64,000 nt of DNA, from assembly GCF_003171515.1 (NCBI RefSeq), contig NC_089395.1, forward strand, positions 682,001-746,000, given 5' to 3'. Under the pieces are notes generated by a model that was given only the letters and a program-made list of their open reading frames with translations, made no database searches and was not told where the DNA came from. The number at the start of each line of letters is the position of its first letter. The first letter of the stretch is position 1. Positions 24,682 to 35,338 of this stretch are shown here, piece by piece. The position numbers and the translations under genes were made by a program. This DNA comes from Pyrenophora tritici-repentis (taxonomy: Eukaryota; Ascomycota; Dothideomycetes; Pleosporales; Pleosporaceae).

Positions 24682-25950
24682 ATGGCGATAAAGCTGGCTG
24701 GGAACATCACTTTCGAGCAATGGTATGATAACAGCAAGGCCGAACTGCAATCGGGAGGTGCCACCTGGTATTACGACAGCAACGATAGTCCGACCATGAA
24801 TTCCAATCCACCATTGCGCCTACTTCGACAGAGTATTGGTCCACACATGTGTATGAAGTGCACAAGTGTGGTCGATACCAAGGAGGTCAAACAAAACAGC
24901 GACTTCAGGCTTGCACTTCAGGCTCGCCTTTCGTCAGGGTACTTGGACGAAGTCTTCGCCTCGAACTCCTCAACTATCAAGATCAACCAAGAACTTCCGC
25001 TATCGAGATCTGTCGTCCTTGAGAAAGGTGTCCGTTATGTCAAGGCCCTACCTATGTGTCAACCAGGAACCAAAGCCGACCAGAACAATGATGAAGAGCA
25101 CACCAATGTCGGTCCTGAGAGCAAGCTTCCGAATCGCCTGAATCCTCAAGAATTTCCGCTCTATATACTAGCATGCGACCATATCATCTGTCAAGCGTGT
25201 CTCGTATACAACTTCGACACTTGGTATCAGAATGCAGTCTGTCCAATGTGCCGACACGAGCTTCTCAGAACCGGGCGCTTCTACTTCGGGAATATGATGG
25301 TAGACCAGAGTGCAGCACTGGTAGTGGGTCGTGCAGCTGCATTCTTCGACGATGGTTTGCTCCATAAAGCCATAGAAGTATACACTGCCTCTTTCAAGGC
25401 CAACGACAAGTCCTCCATCATACTCACGACATGGGGCTATGAACAGGTGGCGCACGGAGTTGCAGCATATCTCGAGACAAAATACCCGGCAGGTTATTAT
25501 GGTCATTCGAGCAAGTATATGACCGATGAAGCGCTTTCTCGATCAGTACAGTCCTCGTCTGTCAAGCACGTCTTGGATATCGCCCACTCAATCAATTTGC
25601 AGAAGTTGATCCGGTTGCATGCAATGAGTGTTCCTTGCTTAGTCTCGGTGACAGGGCTGAAAGCTACTATGTTGCGACTCGTCCGCCAAGCTGTTCAGGA
25701 ACCGATTGCCGATATCTGTCGTAGGCTGCTTTCAGAAGAGCTCATCGACGCCGGCTTCGGTTTGGATCTTTCATCGGAAGAAATACTTGAGGTTGCAACA
25801 ACCCTTGATGGGACTCAGATGAAGGAGTTGTGGCGTGTTTGCGAGATGTTCGTCGAGTATACGGTTGCTTGGCTTGTATGGAGACATGTCACTCTCGATC
25901 CAGACTATGTTGCTACGCTGACTAAGCTCGCCGTGCCCATGGGACATTGA
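24592..25950 (+). CDS. RING-like zinc finger protein of unknown function
   Basis: Intronless frame of 452 aa. The N-terminus is built from 9-residue repeats (TTKPEASMV, TTKPELIIA, TTKPETSMA). Residues 195-220 read CDHIICQAC then CPMC, that is Cys195, His197, Cys200, Cys203, Cys217 and Cys220, the second part of a RING finger. The expected first Cys pair is not nearby: only Cys156 is close, and C87-x2-C90 (HMCMKC) is over 100 residues upstream. It may be a RING with a large insertion or a degenerate one. A role as ubiquitin ligase is possible but unproved. The C-terminal 220 residues are helical with no recognised domain. The start is uncertain because the repeat continues upstream of the ATG. 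Confidence 0.65.
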   Translation: MATTKPEASMVTTKPELIIATTKPETSMASMAIKLAGNITFEQWYDNSKAELQSGGATWYYDSNDSPTMNSNPPLRLLRQSIGPHMCMKCTSVVDTKEVKQNSDFRLALQARLSSGYLDEVFASNSSTIKINQELPLSRSVVLEKGVRYVKALPMCQPGTKADQNNDEEHTNVGPESKLPNRLNPQEFPLYILACDHIICQACLVYNFDTWYQNAVCPMCRHELLRTGRFYFGNMMVDQSAALVVGRAAAFFDDGLLHKAIEVYTASFKANDKSSIILTTWGYEQVAHGVAAYLETKYPAGYYGHSSKYMTDEALSRSVQSSSVKHVLDIAHSINLQKLIRLHAMSVPCLVSVTGLKATMLRLVRQAVQEPIADICRRLLSEELIDAGFGLDLSSEEILEVATTLDGTQMKELWRVCEMFVEYTVAWLVWRHVTLDPDYVATLTKLAVPMGH

Positions 25951-26000
25951 GATGTCAAGCGCCAAGCAGGGGGAAGACGGAGACAGGATGACGCGTGTAA

Positions 26001-26110
26001 GATTTTCTTTCGGGGTTTCAAGGGGAGATTTTCTATGTCTCAAAAGTTAATGGTGTGATTTTTTCGGTTTATCAAAGGGGGATTTTCTGTGTCTCGGAAG
26101 TTGACTGAGT
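26001..26110. repeat. Imperfect tandem duplication, about 55 bp
   Basis: The unit starting GATTTTCTTTCGGGGTTTCA at 26001 recurs from 26057 as GATTTTTTCGGTTTATCAAA. Both continue through GATTTTCTRTGTCTC and AAGTTRA/GACT. It lies in the 3' flank of the RING-like gene. Confidence 0.75.
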
Positions 26111-26261
26111 ATTTGGAGAGGCAGCCGCCAATCCGTGCTCGAAAGTAAGGCATGTGCAGTTAGAACGCGTCAGGGGTCCGCAATTGCGCTAAGTAGTTAA
26201 CGCCTAAATTTCCCCACCAAAATTTCCTGGCGCGAAGCCTCGTTCCTTCACCTCACCTGCA

Positions 26262-27187
26262 ATGAACGCCGAGGCATATTTGCGCAAGCAAGGCTGGCAG
26301 GGCTCAGGTCACTCGCTCGATCATACCGGGCGCGGCATTAAGAAGCCGCTGCTCATCACCCACAAGAATGATCAGCTGGGGCTCGGCAAGAAAAAGGCGG
26401 CGCATACGACGGATGACCAGTGGTGGCTACGTGCATATGACCAGAGTCTGCAAACAATTGGCACAGGAAAAGATGTATGTTGCCAACGTTTTCATCTATG
26501 CGCGATTCAGAGAAAAGACACATGGACTAATCGTTTGTGCAGAGCACCCTCGACCAGGTCCGTACTCAGGGCATCAACCGCGGCGGTCTATATGGCTTCT
26601 TCGTAAAAGGCGAACAGATCGAGGGTACTATTGGGGACACATCAGCCACCACAACGGACGTCTCAAACCCTCCATCCGGTACCAGCACGCCGCCAACCTC
26701 CGCATCCGAAACCGAAGCATCTGCGCCGTCCAAGAAGACAACGGATAAGAAGAGCAAGCGCAAGCGGGAAGAGTCAGATGCCAAGGCAAGCAAGAAGAGT
26801 AAAAAGGCGGACGCCAAGGGCACTGAGCAGGATGTCATGGCCAAGAAGCTTTCCAAGTTGAAGCCTGCAGAGAGGGCCGACTACGAAGCACGCGCAGTAG
26901 CAAAGGGACAGTCGCTCGAGCAATACGTCCTCCGTCGCATCCAGAAGAAGACCGAAAAGAACGCACCAGAGCCTGTGGGACCAACGTCGGTGCCTGGTGT
27001 CTTCTTCACAGACCTTGAAGGCAATCCAGATCTCGCAAACGGCGTTGCAGACAAACAGCCCAAGGAGAACAAACCAGCGAAATCGGGCGACAGAGCGGAA
27101 AAGCCGGAGAAAGCGGCCAAAGACAAAAAGCAAAAGAAGTCGGACAAGAGGGAGAAGAAGTCTAAGAAGACAGAGAAGAAGGAATAA
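26262..27187 (+). CDS. TMA23: G-patch nucleolar protein TMA23
   Basis: Nucleolar ribosome-biogenesis factor related to yeast Tma23. Two exons, 26262-26474 and 26543-27187, with a 68-nt intron, give 285 aa. The N-terminus matches the family: MNAEAYLRKQGWQGSGHSLD, then GRGIKKPLLITHKNDQLGLG, the G-patch-like module, and WWLRAYDQSL. After the intron, GGLYGFFVKGEQIEGTIG is the second conserved block. The remainder is Lys/Glu-rich with repeated KKSK/KKEKK clusters, which would act as nuclear/nucleolar targeting signals. A short helix (AERADYEARAVAKGQSLEQY) is also present. The gene converges on THG1. The start is the first ATG and agrees with the family N-terminus. Confidence 0.9.
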
Positions 27188-27735
27188 AGAGAAGACCGAA
27201 CAGTCATATTGGACAAAAAAATTAGAGAATGAATCACTCCAATGAGTCCATTTATCGAACAGCTTCAGAATTCGAATCGCAGTCGAATAAAACGCCACGC
27301 CTTCCTCATTGGATACGCCATCCGGGCCACGAATACGACGTCAGCGAGTGCTGAAGGGTTTAGTCATACAGATAGGGAGAGCGCTCAATCGGCCAAGGCC
27401 GTACATACGTAAACAGCAGAGAGGGACCAAAAAGTCACGGATAAGGAAACGAGCAGGTCGATAGCAGATTCACGACTTCATAGAACATGATACCCAAGTA
27501 GTGTAAAATAAGAAAACCTTATCATCATAACATCATAACATCATGAATATTACTTATACAACAAGACTCTTCTTCTAACTCTACTTGTTTTCGGACATCC
27601 AATCAACACCAACAAAACATCCTCTTCATCGTACACACATACATACGATACATATGACCAATCACCCCAATAGAAGAAGAAAACATTCACAAATAGAAGC
27701 GAACCACAACACCCTCCTTTTCCCATCCCATCACA
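27188..27735. other. Convergent 3' region between TMA23 and THG1
   Basis: About 0.55 kb of non-coding sequence. It contains an ATCATAAC triple repeat near 27522-27543. No gene is seen. Confidence 0.5.
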
Positions 27736-30456
27736 TCATCCCGTCCTCCCACTCAAAATCCACGGCCTCTTCTCCCAAAACTCATCTTTGATAACATCAA
27801 CATGCTCCATCAGCACTGCCGCTTTACACTTCTTCTTGCGGTCTTTATCCTTTTGCGTACGACTCATTTGCACCGGGGCACCGGAAGCAGGAAATTCAGA
27901 TGCGTGGTTGTGCTTACCCCTCTTCTCCATACTACTGTCTGTCTTCTGCTCCCTAGCATTACCACTAGACTTCGTTTTCGTCGACGAAGCAGTCCGCACA
28001 GCCTCCTTCAGCCTCGTCTGCGGCGGGATGTTCGCGTTACTACTAGGGAACGGCTGAGTAGTGGGGTAAGGTTGAGATTTCGGGCCCGTGTTCGCGGCCG
28101 AGGTGAGGGCTTGCATGTCCGGGGAGGCGTGGGGGTACTGGAGAGTGGCGGATGTGGGAGAGGAGCTTGTGGGGGAAGAGATGGCGTGAAGCTCTGCGAG
28201 GCCAGGGTGGGAGATTGAACCGTCGGGCCAGATTGTGTAGGCTCTGTTGCTGGATTCGCTGGCGCGTCGAGGTGGGGAGGTGTCGCCTATGTTGGGCGTG
28301 GTGGCGTATTTTGTAGTTTCTTGACGCGGGCTACTGGCTATAACCTTTTCTCGCGTGCGGTTCTCTTCTTCGGCGCTCATCGGGGGGCTTGGTAGGGCCT
28401 TGTTCTTTTGGAGGGGTGGGCTGACTCTACGGGTTGGTGTTGAGACGGTGTCGTGGGGGCTGACGTCACCGTCGCCGGTGGTGTTTGAGCGATGGGCGGG
28501 CAGAGACAACTTGCGTGGCTTGTTGTTGGCAGGTATGCTCGATATCCGTAGAGGTATGGATGGCGGTCCCACGGGGTGTGTGGCACTCGAGGCGAAATAG
28601 GTAGGGAGTGTTGGCTGACTGGGCGAACGTTGCTTCAGCCTAGGCTGTGTCACCTGCTGTGCATCCGAAACTGTTCCCATAGATGCAGAAGCAGAGTGTG
28701 AGAATCCCCGACTCACTGACGAGCTCGTGTGATGGCGGTAGCCTGCTATGGGATAATCGGCTGGGAAGTCGTTCTCGGTCATCTCCGGTGAAACATTCAA
28801 AGGCTGTGGTGTCTTTCTACTTGGCTTTAATGTTGGTGGCGACAGAGGTAGAGGTGTCAATGAGGGCAGATGTGGCTTTCCGTTAGTCGATGACTTGTTA
28901 TACCAGGTAGCAGTGGACGGCGGTGAAAGCGGCATAGAGCTAGTCACGTAGCTATTGAGATCGGAATTGCTAGGGTTGCAGCGAAGCGGGTTGGGGAATG
29001 CTGCTCTTGAAATCATCTTTGGGGATGGCGGTGGCGATGGTGTTGATGTCTCCGAGAGGAATGTTTTACGTGGAGTGTCAGGGAATTGAAGCAAATTCTT
29101 TTGGTCTGGCAGATAAGGAATCGCCTTTTCGACGGATCGAGATGTTTTGTGTGTCTTTGCTTGCTGTAGCGCTGGCGAGGCTATAGGTTCTGACGGGAAG
29201 CTTGTCTGGATTATCGGTCTCGCCGTTGCAGATCCCTTTTCAGACTCGATGGCGCGCGGCTTAGGAAAGAACTACTATTGTTAGACACTTTGATTCAATA
29301 TAAGGATATGAGTTAAGCGTCTCTTACATCTCTATACAGTACTGTGCCCTTCTTGAAGCAGTCCGGCTCGTTGTTATAGTTGATGCCAAACTCTTTGAAC
29401 AGGATCTCGTTCTTTTCTGACGACACGGTACCCTTGAGTCTTTGTTCTGCTTCTCGAGCTCCCATTCCACCCTTCTGAACAAGGGCCCAGAAAGTAGTGT
29501 TATATAGGTTGTTGATATGGCAGTCGACTTGGCGCCAGCTTAGGTAATCCCGAAGGTTGTCGTCGCTTGGGTAGAGCACAGCACGTCCATCAAATGATGG
29601 TAAAGGCGGCGTGAGGGGCTTATCAGGAAAGTATAATGACCAAGAATATACATAATATGCGGTGAAAGTCGATACAATAGTCGTGGTGAGTTTACTATAT
29701 ACGGATTAGTGTCGTGTTCTCCACTCGCGGCATGTGGAGGAGTTTCGTACCTGGCTCGCCGGTCGAATAAGGCACAGTCTTTGTGGAAGACGAAACTATC
29801 ATACACGTCAGCAAGTGTCCGAAACATGTGCTTGGCCAGCAAGAGGACGGAGGAGTGGAACACAAGGCCGCGGTCGGGCTCCGGCGTACGACCTGTTACA
29901 GCATTCTGTCTCGAAACACGGCTCTCGCCAATGAAGAAGCGTATCGTAGGGTATTATCGTACCTAAATTCGTCGCTGTTGCCGAATGCCATGACAAGGTC
30001 GGGCAGTTCTTTCATGACGGCCTTTGCTGCTGCGTTCATGACGTCTAGGCCATTCTTGTCATTCGGTTTGACAAATTCATACTTGGCGGTGAATCTGGTA
30101 GAAAGTTAATATGATTACTCAACAAAACACAATAACCGAGATATTTTCCTGCAGCATTCGTATCTCTGTACAACGGGATACGGGTACCTGCATAGCCGGC
30201 CCGCAAAGCAGGCAAGACGAGGGAAGGTCAAACGGAATAGAGGACTGTTCACGTACTTTGAAAAGCCACGGCCATCGATGCGTACCACAATCCATGTGTT
30301 CTCCAACAGGCCATCATCCTTCTCAAATCTCCGCACGTATTCATATCTGAACTTTGTTAGTTGAAGTTCGCGGTTTTGCTGTCAGCTCCAATTGACAGCC
30401 GCAGCTGTTACCCCACCCGCTCGCCGAGCCATGGGTACTTACTTGCTGTTCGCCAT
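27736..30456 (-). CDS. THG1: tRNA-His guanylyltransferase THG1 with long disordered insertion
   Basis: Adds the essential G-1 to tRNA-His in a reverse-polymerase reaction. Six exons: 30456-30443, 30346-30257, 30094-29963, 29795-29751, 29694-29328 and 29271-27736, giving 727 aa. The catalytic core is complete in residues 1-216: [10 protein letters not shown] with Asp29, GNSDEFSFVF with Asp76 and Glu77, [32 protein letters not shown] and [15 protein letters not shown]. After KGTVLYRD comes an unusual exon of 512 codons, mostly Ser/Pro/Thr-rich. Only at its very end does the normal THG1 C-terminus appear ([20 protein letters not shown]). Typical Thg1 is about 240-300 aa. Either the insertion is real and disordered, or part of exon 6 is an unrecognised intron. 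The 14-nt first exon was chosen because it supplies MANSK. Confidence 0.88.
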
Positions 30457-30538
30457 TTAATCCCGTGTTTTCGATACAGACTTTTCGAGTTCAGCACAGA
30501 CACGCACACTGCATAGTCCGGAGAAGATTGACAAAGAA

Positions 30539-30940
30539 ATGACAGACGCCCACGCGAGCTTGTTCGCAGCTCGGGAGTCCGTAAGTGCGGTTATGAAGGT
30601 TGAGAAGAGTCCGGGGCCAAGACTAACCGCTCTGCAGCGAAGCCCAAAGACGGTGTTTCAGGTGCGCAGAAGTCATGCAGCTACCGTGAACCGTGACAAG
30701 CTTCTACAGCCGATTGAAGCGCGGGTATCGGGGTGGGTAATTGTCATCCCTCCGAAGTGGCCGTTATGCACTCTGCGATTTGGGCCACGGAAACCTGGGA
30801 TTTCCTTCCGCACGCACAACCGTTCCGGAACATCTGCACCAGCGCTCGGGCCAGCCGCCTCCCAAGGCTCTCTTGTCGACAGCTGTAAAACGCAGTCATC
30901 TTTCAAATCCATCACCAGCCGCGACATGTTCATTACCTAG
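30539..30940 (+). CDS. Candidate small gene, divergent from THG1
   Basis: I do not recognise this product. An ATG at 30539 opens a frame (MTDAHASLFAARES) that meets a textbook intron at 30581-30637: GTAAGT donor, CTAAC branch site and CTGCAG acceptor, 57 nt. After it the frame continues RSPKTVFQVRRSHAATVNRD and stays open to 30940. Because the intron is a multiple of three without stops, the unspliced frame is also open. Further introns may exist. It starts only 82 bp from the THG1 start codon, which suggests a bidirectional promoter. The true 3' end is uncertain. Confidence 0.35.
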   Translation: MTDAHASLFAARESVSAVMKVEKSPGPRLTALQRSPKTVFQVRRSHAATVNRDKLLQPIEARVSGWVIVIPPKWPLCTLRFGPRKPGISFRTHNRSGTSAPALGPAASQGSLVDSCKTQSSFKSITSRDMFIT

Positions 30941-32880
30941 ACATGCTACTGTGGCTTGTTATTTCATACTTGCATCATCATCCACAGCAAAACTAGGCAA
31001 ATCTCAACCATCGGAGCGACATGTGCGCTGCACTGCGCTAGTCACTTCCCCGTGCGCATCGCACTGCACAGGCGATACAAAACAACAACGGAAATCTCCG
31101 GTTCTAATAGGTGGCTGTCGGAGCGGGAGCGGTAGCGGTGTGGCTGTTTGCAGCGTTCTGGGATTTCTCTCAGATGCTCGGTGCTTGTGACATGTGCTAC
31201 GAGCTTCATGCTGGAACGCCCTGACATGGACGGGACACTGGTACCGTCAGGGCACCAACTACGAGCACGCGCACCAGGCTCCTCAAACAACAACACCATG
31301 CATTGGATTATAGCACTGCCGATAATCCACCGCAGACTTGCTATCCACCTGCTTGGCCACCGCCTTATCCGTCTGAACTGCCGCCCTTTTGCGTCGCAAC
31401 CTCCCTTTCCTCAGCTAGCTTCCTAGCTTGGCCGGTCTATTCATCCTGCAATGCTCGACGCCAAGCGTCCCAATGTAGCTGGGGGTTTGCGGCAACGCTA
31501 CTTACCTGTCACCAGAACCCAAAACTACCTACAGCACAACTGCAGAACCCCCTTCTAGGCTTGTTGCTTACATACTGTGTGATGAGCCTCAGGCTTCTCC
31601 GCAACATGGACCGGACCGGCACCATTGGCCGGGCCAAAGCGTTCATGCCGGTCTCGCTGCTCTCCCGCTGGTTTTCGTCAGCGACGGTTCCCCACACCTC
31701 GACCTCAGATCATCCGTCAGCCTAGCCCATGTTGTCCACCTGGAATCATACTATGGCCTTGGGCATTGTTCCGTCGTTACATGATTCCAAAATACACGAA
31801 AACAAAATTCCCATGGTCGGCCATCTCCATCTCGAAAATGGCTCGCCGATATCATAGCAATTGCCGGAGAGCCAAGAGGATGATCATATGTGGCGTTTTC
31901 AGTATACAACCACAGCTCTTGGAAGCCACACCCAATGCTGTCATTTGCGCTATCAAGCCCAAACAGCATGTAGACGCCAAGTTTAACATTCTAGGATACG
32001 GCGACACTGGCGAGCATTTGGCCACCTTGGCCAGCGATCAATACCACCGCTTTCTTAATGCGCAAGGAACATATATTCCGACATCACACGGCTTCGGCGT
32101 CGAACTAACACAGCGACAAAGCACCATGTACTGTATCGGAAAGAACCCGATCCGATACGCCTTCTGGTCGATCGCAAACGCTGATTCCTTTAGACACTTC
32201 TGGCATGCTCCCTGCTGATGGAGAAACGAACCGATTCCCCACGGATGTTACGTGTGTCATCCGATTCAGTATGTGTGATGTAATAACAGCTCGCATTAAT
32301 GCTATAACAGACGGCACTATAGATGTAGTCGGGCATAGTTTTACGCCCCGTGGTGTTTGAATGGTTGTTTGGAAATAATGAGGGCGTGTGGCTAACGAGG
32401 TGCAGATTCGTAGCGTACGAGTGGCGCAGTTCGTCATGATGTTCACTCGGCATTCAACATCAAGCAGCATAACGCCGATATAGTATCATGACGTTGGAAT
32501 TTTCTTGGATTTGATAAGCCACTTTCGCTGTCTAGACGTACGCGTCACGATTCCATCTAAACCACGAGTCTGTGGCAACCACACGATCTTCGATGCAACC
32601 CTCCGGACGCCCTCCGCCTCTCGGCCCACAAAACACAACTAGATGCTCCATCTTCCAGCTCATCTGTTCCGCCCTAACGATATACACCGGTTTGACCGTA
32701 TCCACGAAGACGCCGCATTTCACCATCGCAAGGAAACCCTTCTTCAGCTGGACGCCTCTGTACTTGGATTGTGGCCAACTACTAAACTAGACCCATATAC
32801 ACAAACCACAACCCTCACCCACCAAACTTTATATCCCATACACATCATCATCAAAAAATACCAGCACAGCCTCACTCCCC
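30941..32880. other. Unassigned region left of GH79
   Basis: Frames of 100-200 codons occur at 31303-31725 and 31625-32218 on the plus strand, but I could not link them into a splice-consistent product or recognise a family. A diverged or fragmentary gene cannot be excluded. Confidence 0.4.
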
Positions 32881-34450
32881 CTAACACGCACCACCCTCTC
32901 CCCCCCCAACAGTCTCCACCGCCATCTTTCCCTCCGGCTCGCCCATCGGAAAAGCCTGCCCGGCCCACTTGGTCAACGAATTATCTTTCGTATCAACAAA
33001 CGGCGCCGTCATTCTCTTCACCCTAAACGTTTCGTTGCCCTTGGTCGCCCCCACTACGGCGGCCGACAAGTCCACATTAACAGCAAAGTCCGTCGTCGAG
33101 TTTGCATAGTAGGGTTTCATGTTGACGAGAGCCACTTTTGATAACCGGTCTTTGACGTAAAATGCATATGCAGAGAAAGACTCTGAACTCACGCCTGCTG
33201 GGGGGCACCAGAGCACGCACACGCGTGTCACCCACGGCAAACGCCTCTGCCATGAAGAGCTGCGCGAGGAAAGAAGGGAGTGTTCGTGCTGGACCTCTCA
33301 ACTCGCTGTCTCTTGGGTACAGCATTGAGTAGGTGCTAAATCCCGGGCTGCCGTTAGCACCAGGCGTGTTAACCTGGTTGTTTGACTGTAGAGCCAGCGT
33401 AGCGCCCTGGTGGAGATGTGTAGCACTGGCGTTGCGTGTAGCGTAGATGAGTTCGCTGTCCACGACCCAGAGGGCTTGGGCAAATGTATCTGTGACGTTT
33501 GGGGCGCCAGAGCAAGACACCGAGTTGAACTCGCCAATGTTCCAGTGGGATCCTGCGTCGAGGGCTGCGCGGGCCGATGGGTAGATTTCCTCGTCGCAGT
33601 ACCGTACTAGTTCCGTGTGGTTTAGGATGTTCTTGATGGTGGCGAGCTTTGCGCGGGCGGGGTCGCACGTCGAGAAGGCATATGAGTGGACGCTGTAGAT
33701 GCCGACTTGCTTTGCGGAATCTATGCCTGCTGGGATGAGGGCGGCGGGTCGTACTTCAAGGCCGGATTTGTCAGTTGTGGCGGAGGATGCCCACCAGCGT
33801 TGTTGCTGTAGAGTTGCATTTTGGAGCGCATTTAGTGCTGCGTCTATGCTGGCTGTATACTCCTTCCACTGCTTCACGTAGCTTGCTGTTGAATCATTCC
33901 AGCGGCTTTTGACGTAGTTGGTCGGTTCATTACCCAGCTCGAGGTAGTTGACCTTGTCGGGCTGGTACGTAAGTGATGCGACAGCCAAACCTTTGGAGAT
34001 GGTCAAGCTCTCGTTGCCGAAGTTGAGCGTAGAGATGAATTTAGTGCCCTTGGGGAAGTTATCCCAGCTCTTGTAGTATCCAGGCCCAACTGTCGTCCGG
34101 TACACGGCACCTTTTGGGCTCGTTGTGCGCACTACGTCGACGACTTTTGGGTCGAAGATCATGCTGTCCATGGTGATGCCACCAGGTCGGATGACGGGGT
34201 TTCCGCCATGTTCGTGGATCCTCTTCAGCACACTAAAAGTGAGGGCATTTGGATTGCTGGCATTGCCAAAGAAATCGACCCAGAATGCGGGCTCGAATGA
34301 GAACGAGGCAAACGAGTTGCCATGTGGGATGGAAGCCCCTACTGCTGTTCCTGGGACGCTCAAACTCGAGACTTGACACAAGTCTGTCGCTGGGTAGGCG
34401 TAAACAGCCGTAGCTATAACTGATACAGCGGCGGCTCGAAGCAAAATCAT
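32881..34450 (-). CDS. Secreted GH79 glycoside hydrolase (beta-glucuronidase-like), frameshifted
   Basis: Predicted extracellular glycosidase that removes glucuronic acid from glycans such as arabinogalactan. A signal peptide is visible (MILLRAAAVSVIATAVYAYP). Family hallmarks are RPGGITMDSMIF, the acid/base glutamate Glu175 in ELGNEPTNY, and the nucleophile Glu307 in SHWNIGEFNSVSC. There are many Asn-X-Ser/Thr sites. The frame runs intact from 34450 to about 33200. There the homologous C-terminal part (GVSSESFSAYAFYVKDRLSK to the stop at 32881) continues in the next frame. The switch lies at a run of six G on the plus strand (33200-33205); five would keep the frame. This looks like a homopolymer sequencing error or a recent inactivating indel. 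The only intron that would bridge it is 34 nt, too short to be likely. Total span fits a normal enzyme of about 520 aa. Confidence 0.8.
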
Positions 34451-34456
34451 TGTGAG

Positions 34457-34534
34457 AGCACCTAATAGACGTGTCTGGCGACTACAGTGGCTTTTTTATA
34501 CTAGTATGTTTAGTATTTTATGATACCCGGGTGA
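34457..34534. repeat. Left arm of 78-bp inverted repeat in the GH79 promoter
   Basis: Begins 7 bp upstream of the GH79 ATG (AGCACCTAATAGAC) and ends with CCCGGGTGA. The matching arm in opposite orientation is at 34823-34900. The arms match at 71 of 78 positions. All seven differences are transitions. Confidence 0.9.
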
Positions 34535-34822
34535 AAGTGTGCAGCTTGTTCTAGAGGTTGCTGCGCTGGAGTTGGAACAATATATGTGCGGTTAAATTGC
34601 CATGAAAGGCAACGACGCCGATGCGTATGTGCATCATCGTGCCTACAATCCAGGTGATAACGGACTACATTCTTCCGGCGGCAGGGAATTGTTCCAATAT
34701 GCCGTGTCGGGTATTGCTGTATTCGTCCTAGACATGGCGCGAGAAAACAGATTATTGCGGGGAATGTTGCGGGGTTGCATCGTGGGGGAGGATTCTGTGT
34801 GCGCCCCCAAACTCTCTGTAGC

Positions 34823-34900
34823 TCACCCGGGTGTCATAAAATACTGGACATACTAGCGTAAAAAAGCCACTGTAGTCGCCAGACATGTCTATTGGGTGCT
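34823..34900. repeat. Right arm of 78-bp inverted repeat in the GH79 promoter
   Basis: Reverse-complement partner of 34457-34534, separated by 288 bp. It also forms the left part of a 121-bp segment (34820-34940) whose two ends are about 27-bp inverted repeats (AGCTCACC...GGTG.CATAAAATACT). That segment looks like a small MITE-like or fold-back element. No clear target duplication is seen. Confidence 0.85.
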
Positions 34901-35338
34901 TACCCACACCGTCTAGTATTTTATGTCACCTAGGTGAGCTCTTTATTTCGGCTTCGCACAATAATATGGAGATATTGCCGTAATTGGAAATAGAGACTTA
35001 CAGAGGTCAGATCTCGAGTTCCACTGTGTTGTAAATAATGAGCGCAGGACCAAGCTGGAGAAGAATCTGTAGCTTGTAAATATACGTATCTTAACAGGAG
35101 TTGAAGTCAGTACTAGACTAATAGAAGATCTGAGTACCGGCATTTGCTGCGGTACGCTTCTGCGACAAGATCTGTGGATACAATCAAACGCGTGATCCAG
35201 AGGTTGAAATGCATGCTTGTCGGGCGGAAAGTGTAGATGGTGCAGTTCTGTTCGGAATTAACGAAAGCTAGATGAAGCGTACAAAAGTTTCGGAAATCGT
35301 AGCTGGTGGATTACTATCTGACATTAACACCGCCATAT

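Larger units (their letters stand above)
34451..35338. promoter_or_regulatory. GH79 upstream region with palindromic sites
   Basis: Contains the inverted repeat described separately and three palindromic boxes: TACCCGGGTG (34525-34534 region), CACCCGGGTG (34825-34834) and CACCTAGGTG (34928-34937). Such palindromes could bind a dimeric regulator, but this is inference. No gene is seen up to the J-domain gene stop. Confidence 0.5.

Noticed and set aside
33197..33235. A 34-nt intron that would reconcile the two GH79 frames
   Set aside because: Below the normal minimum intron size for these fungi, no branch site, and it would delete conserved residues; a one-base indel is simpler.
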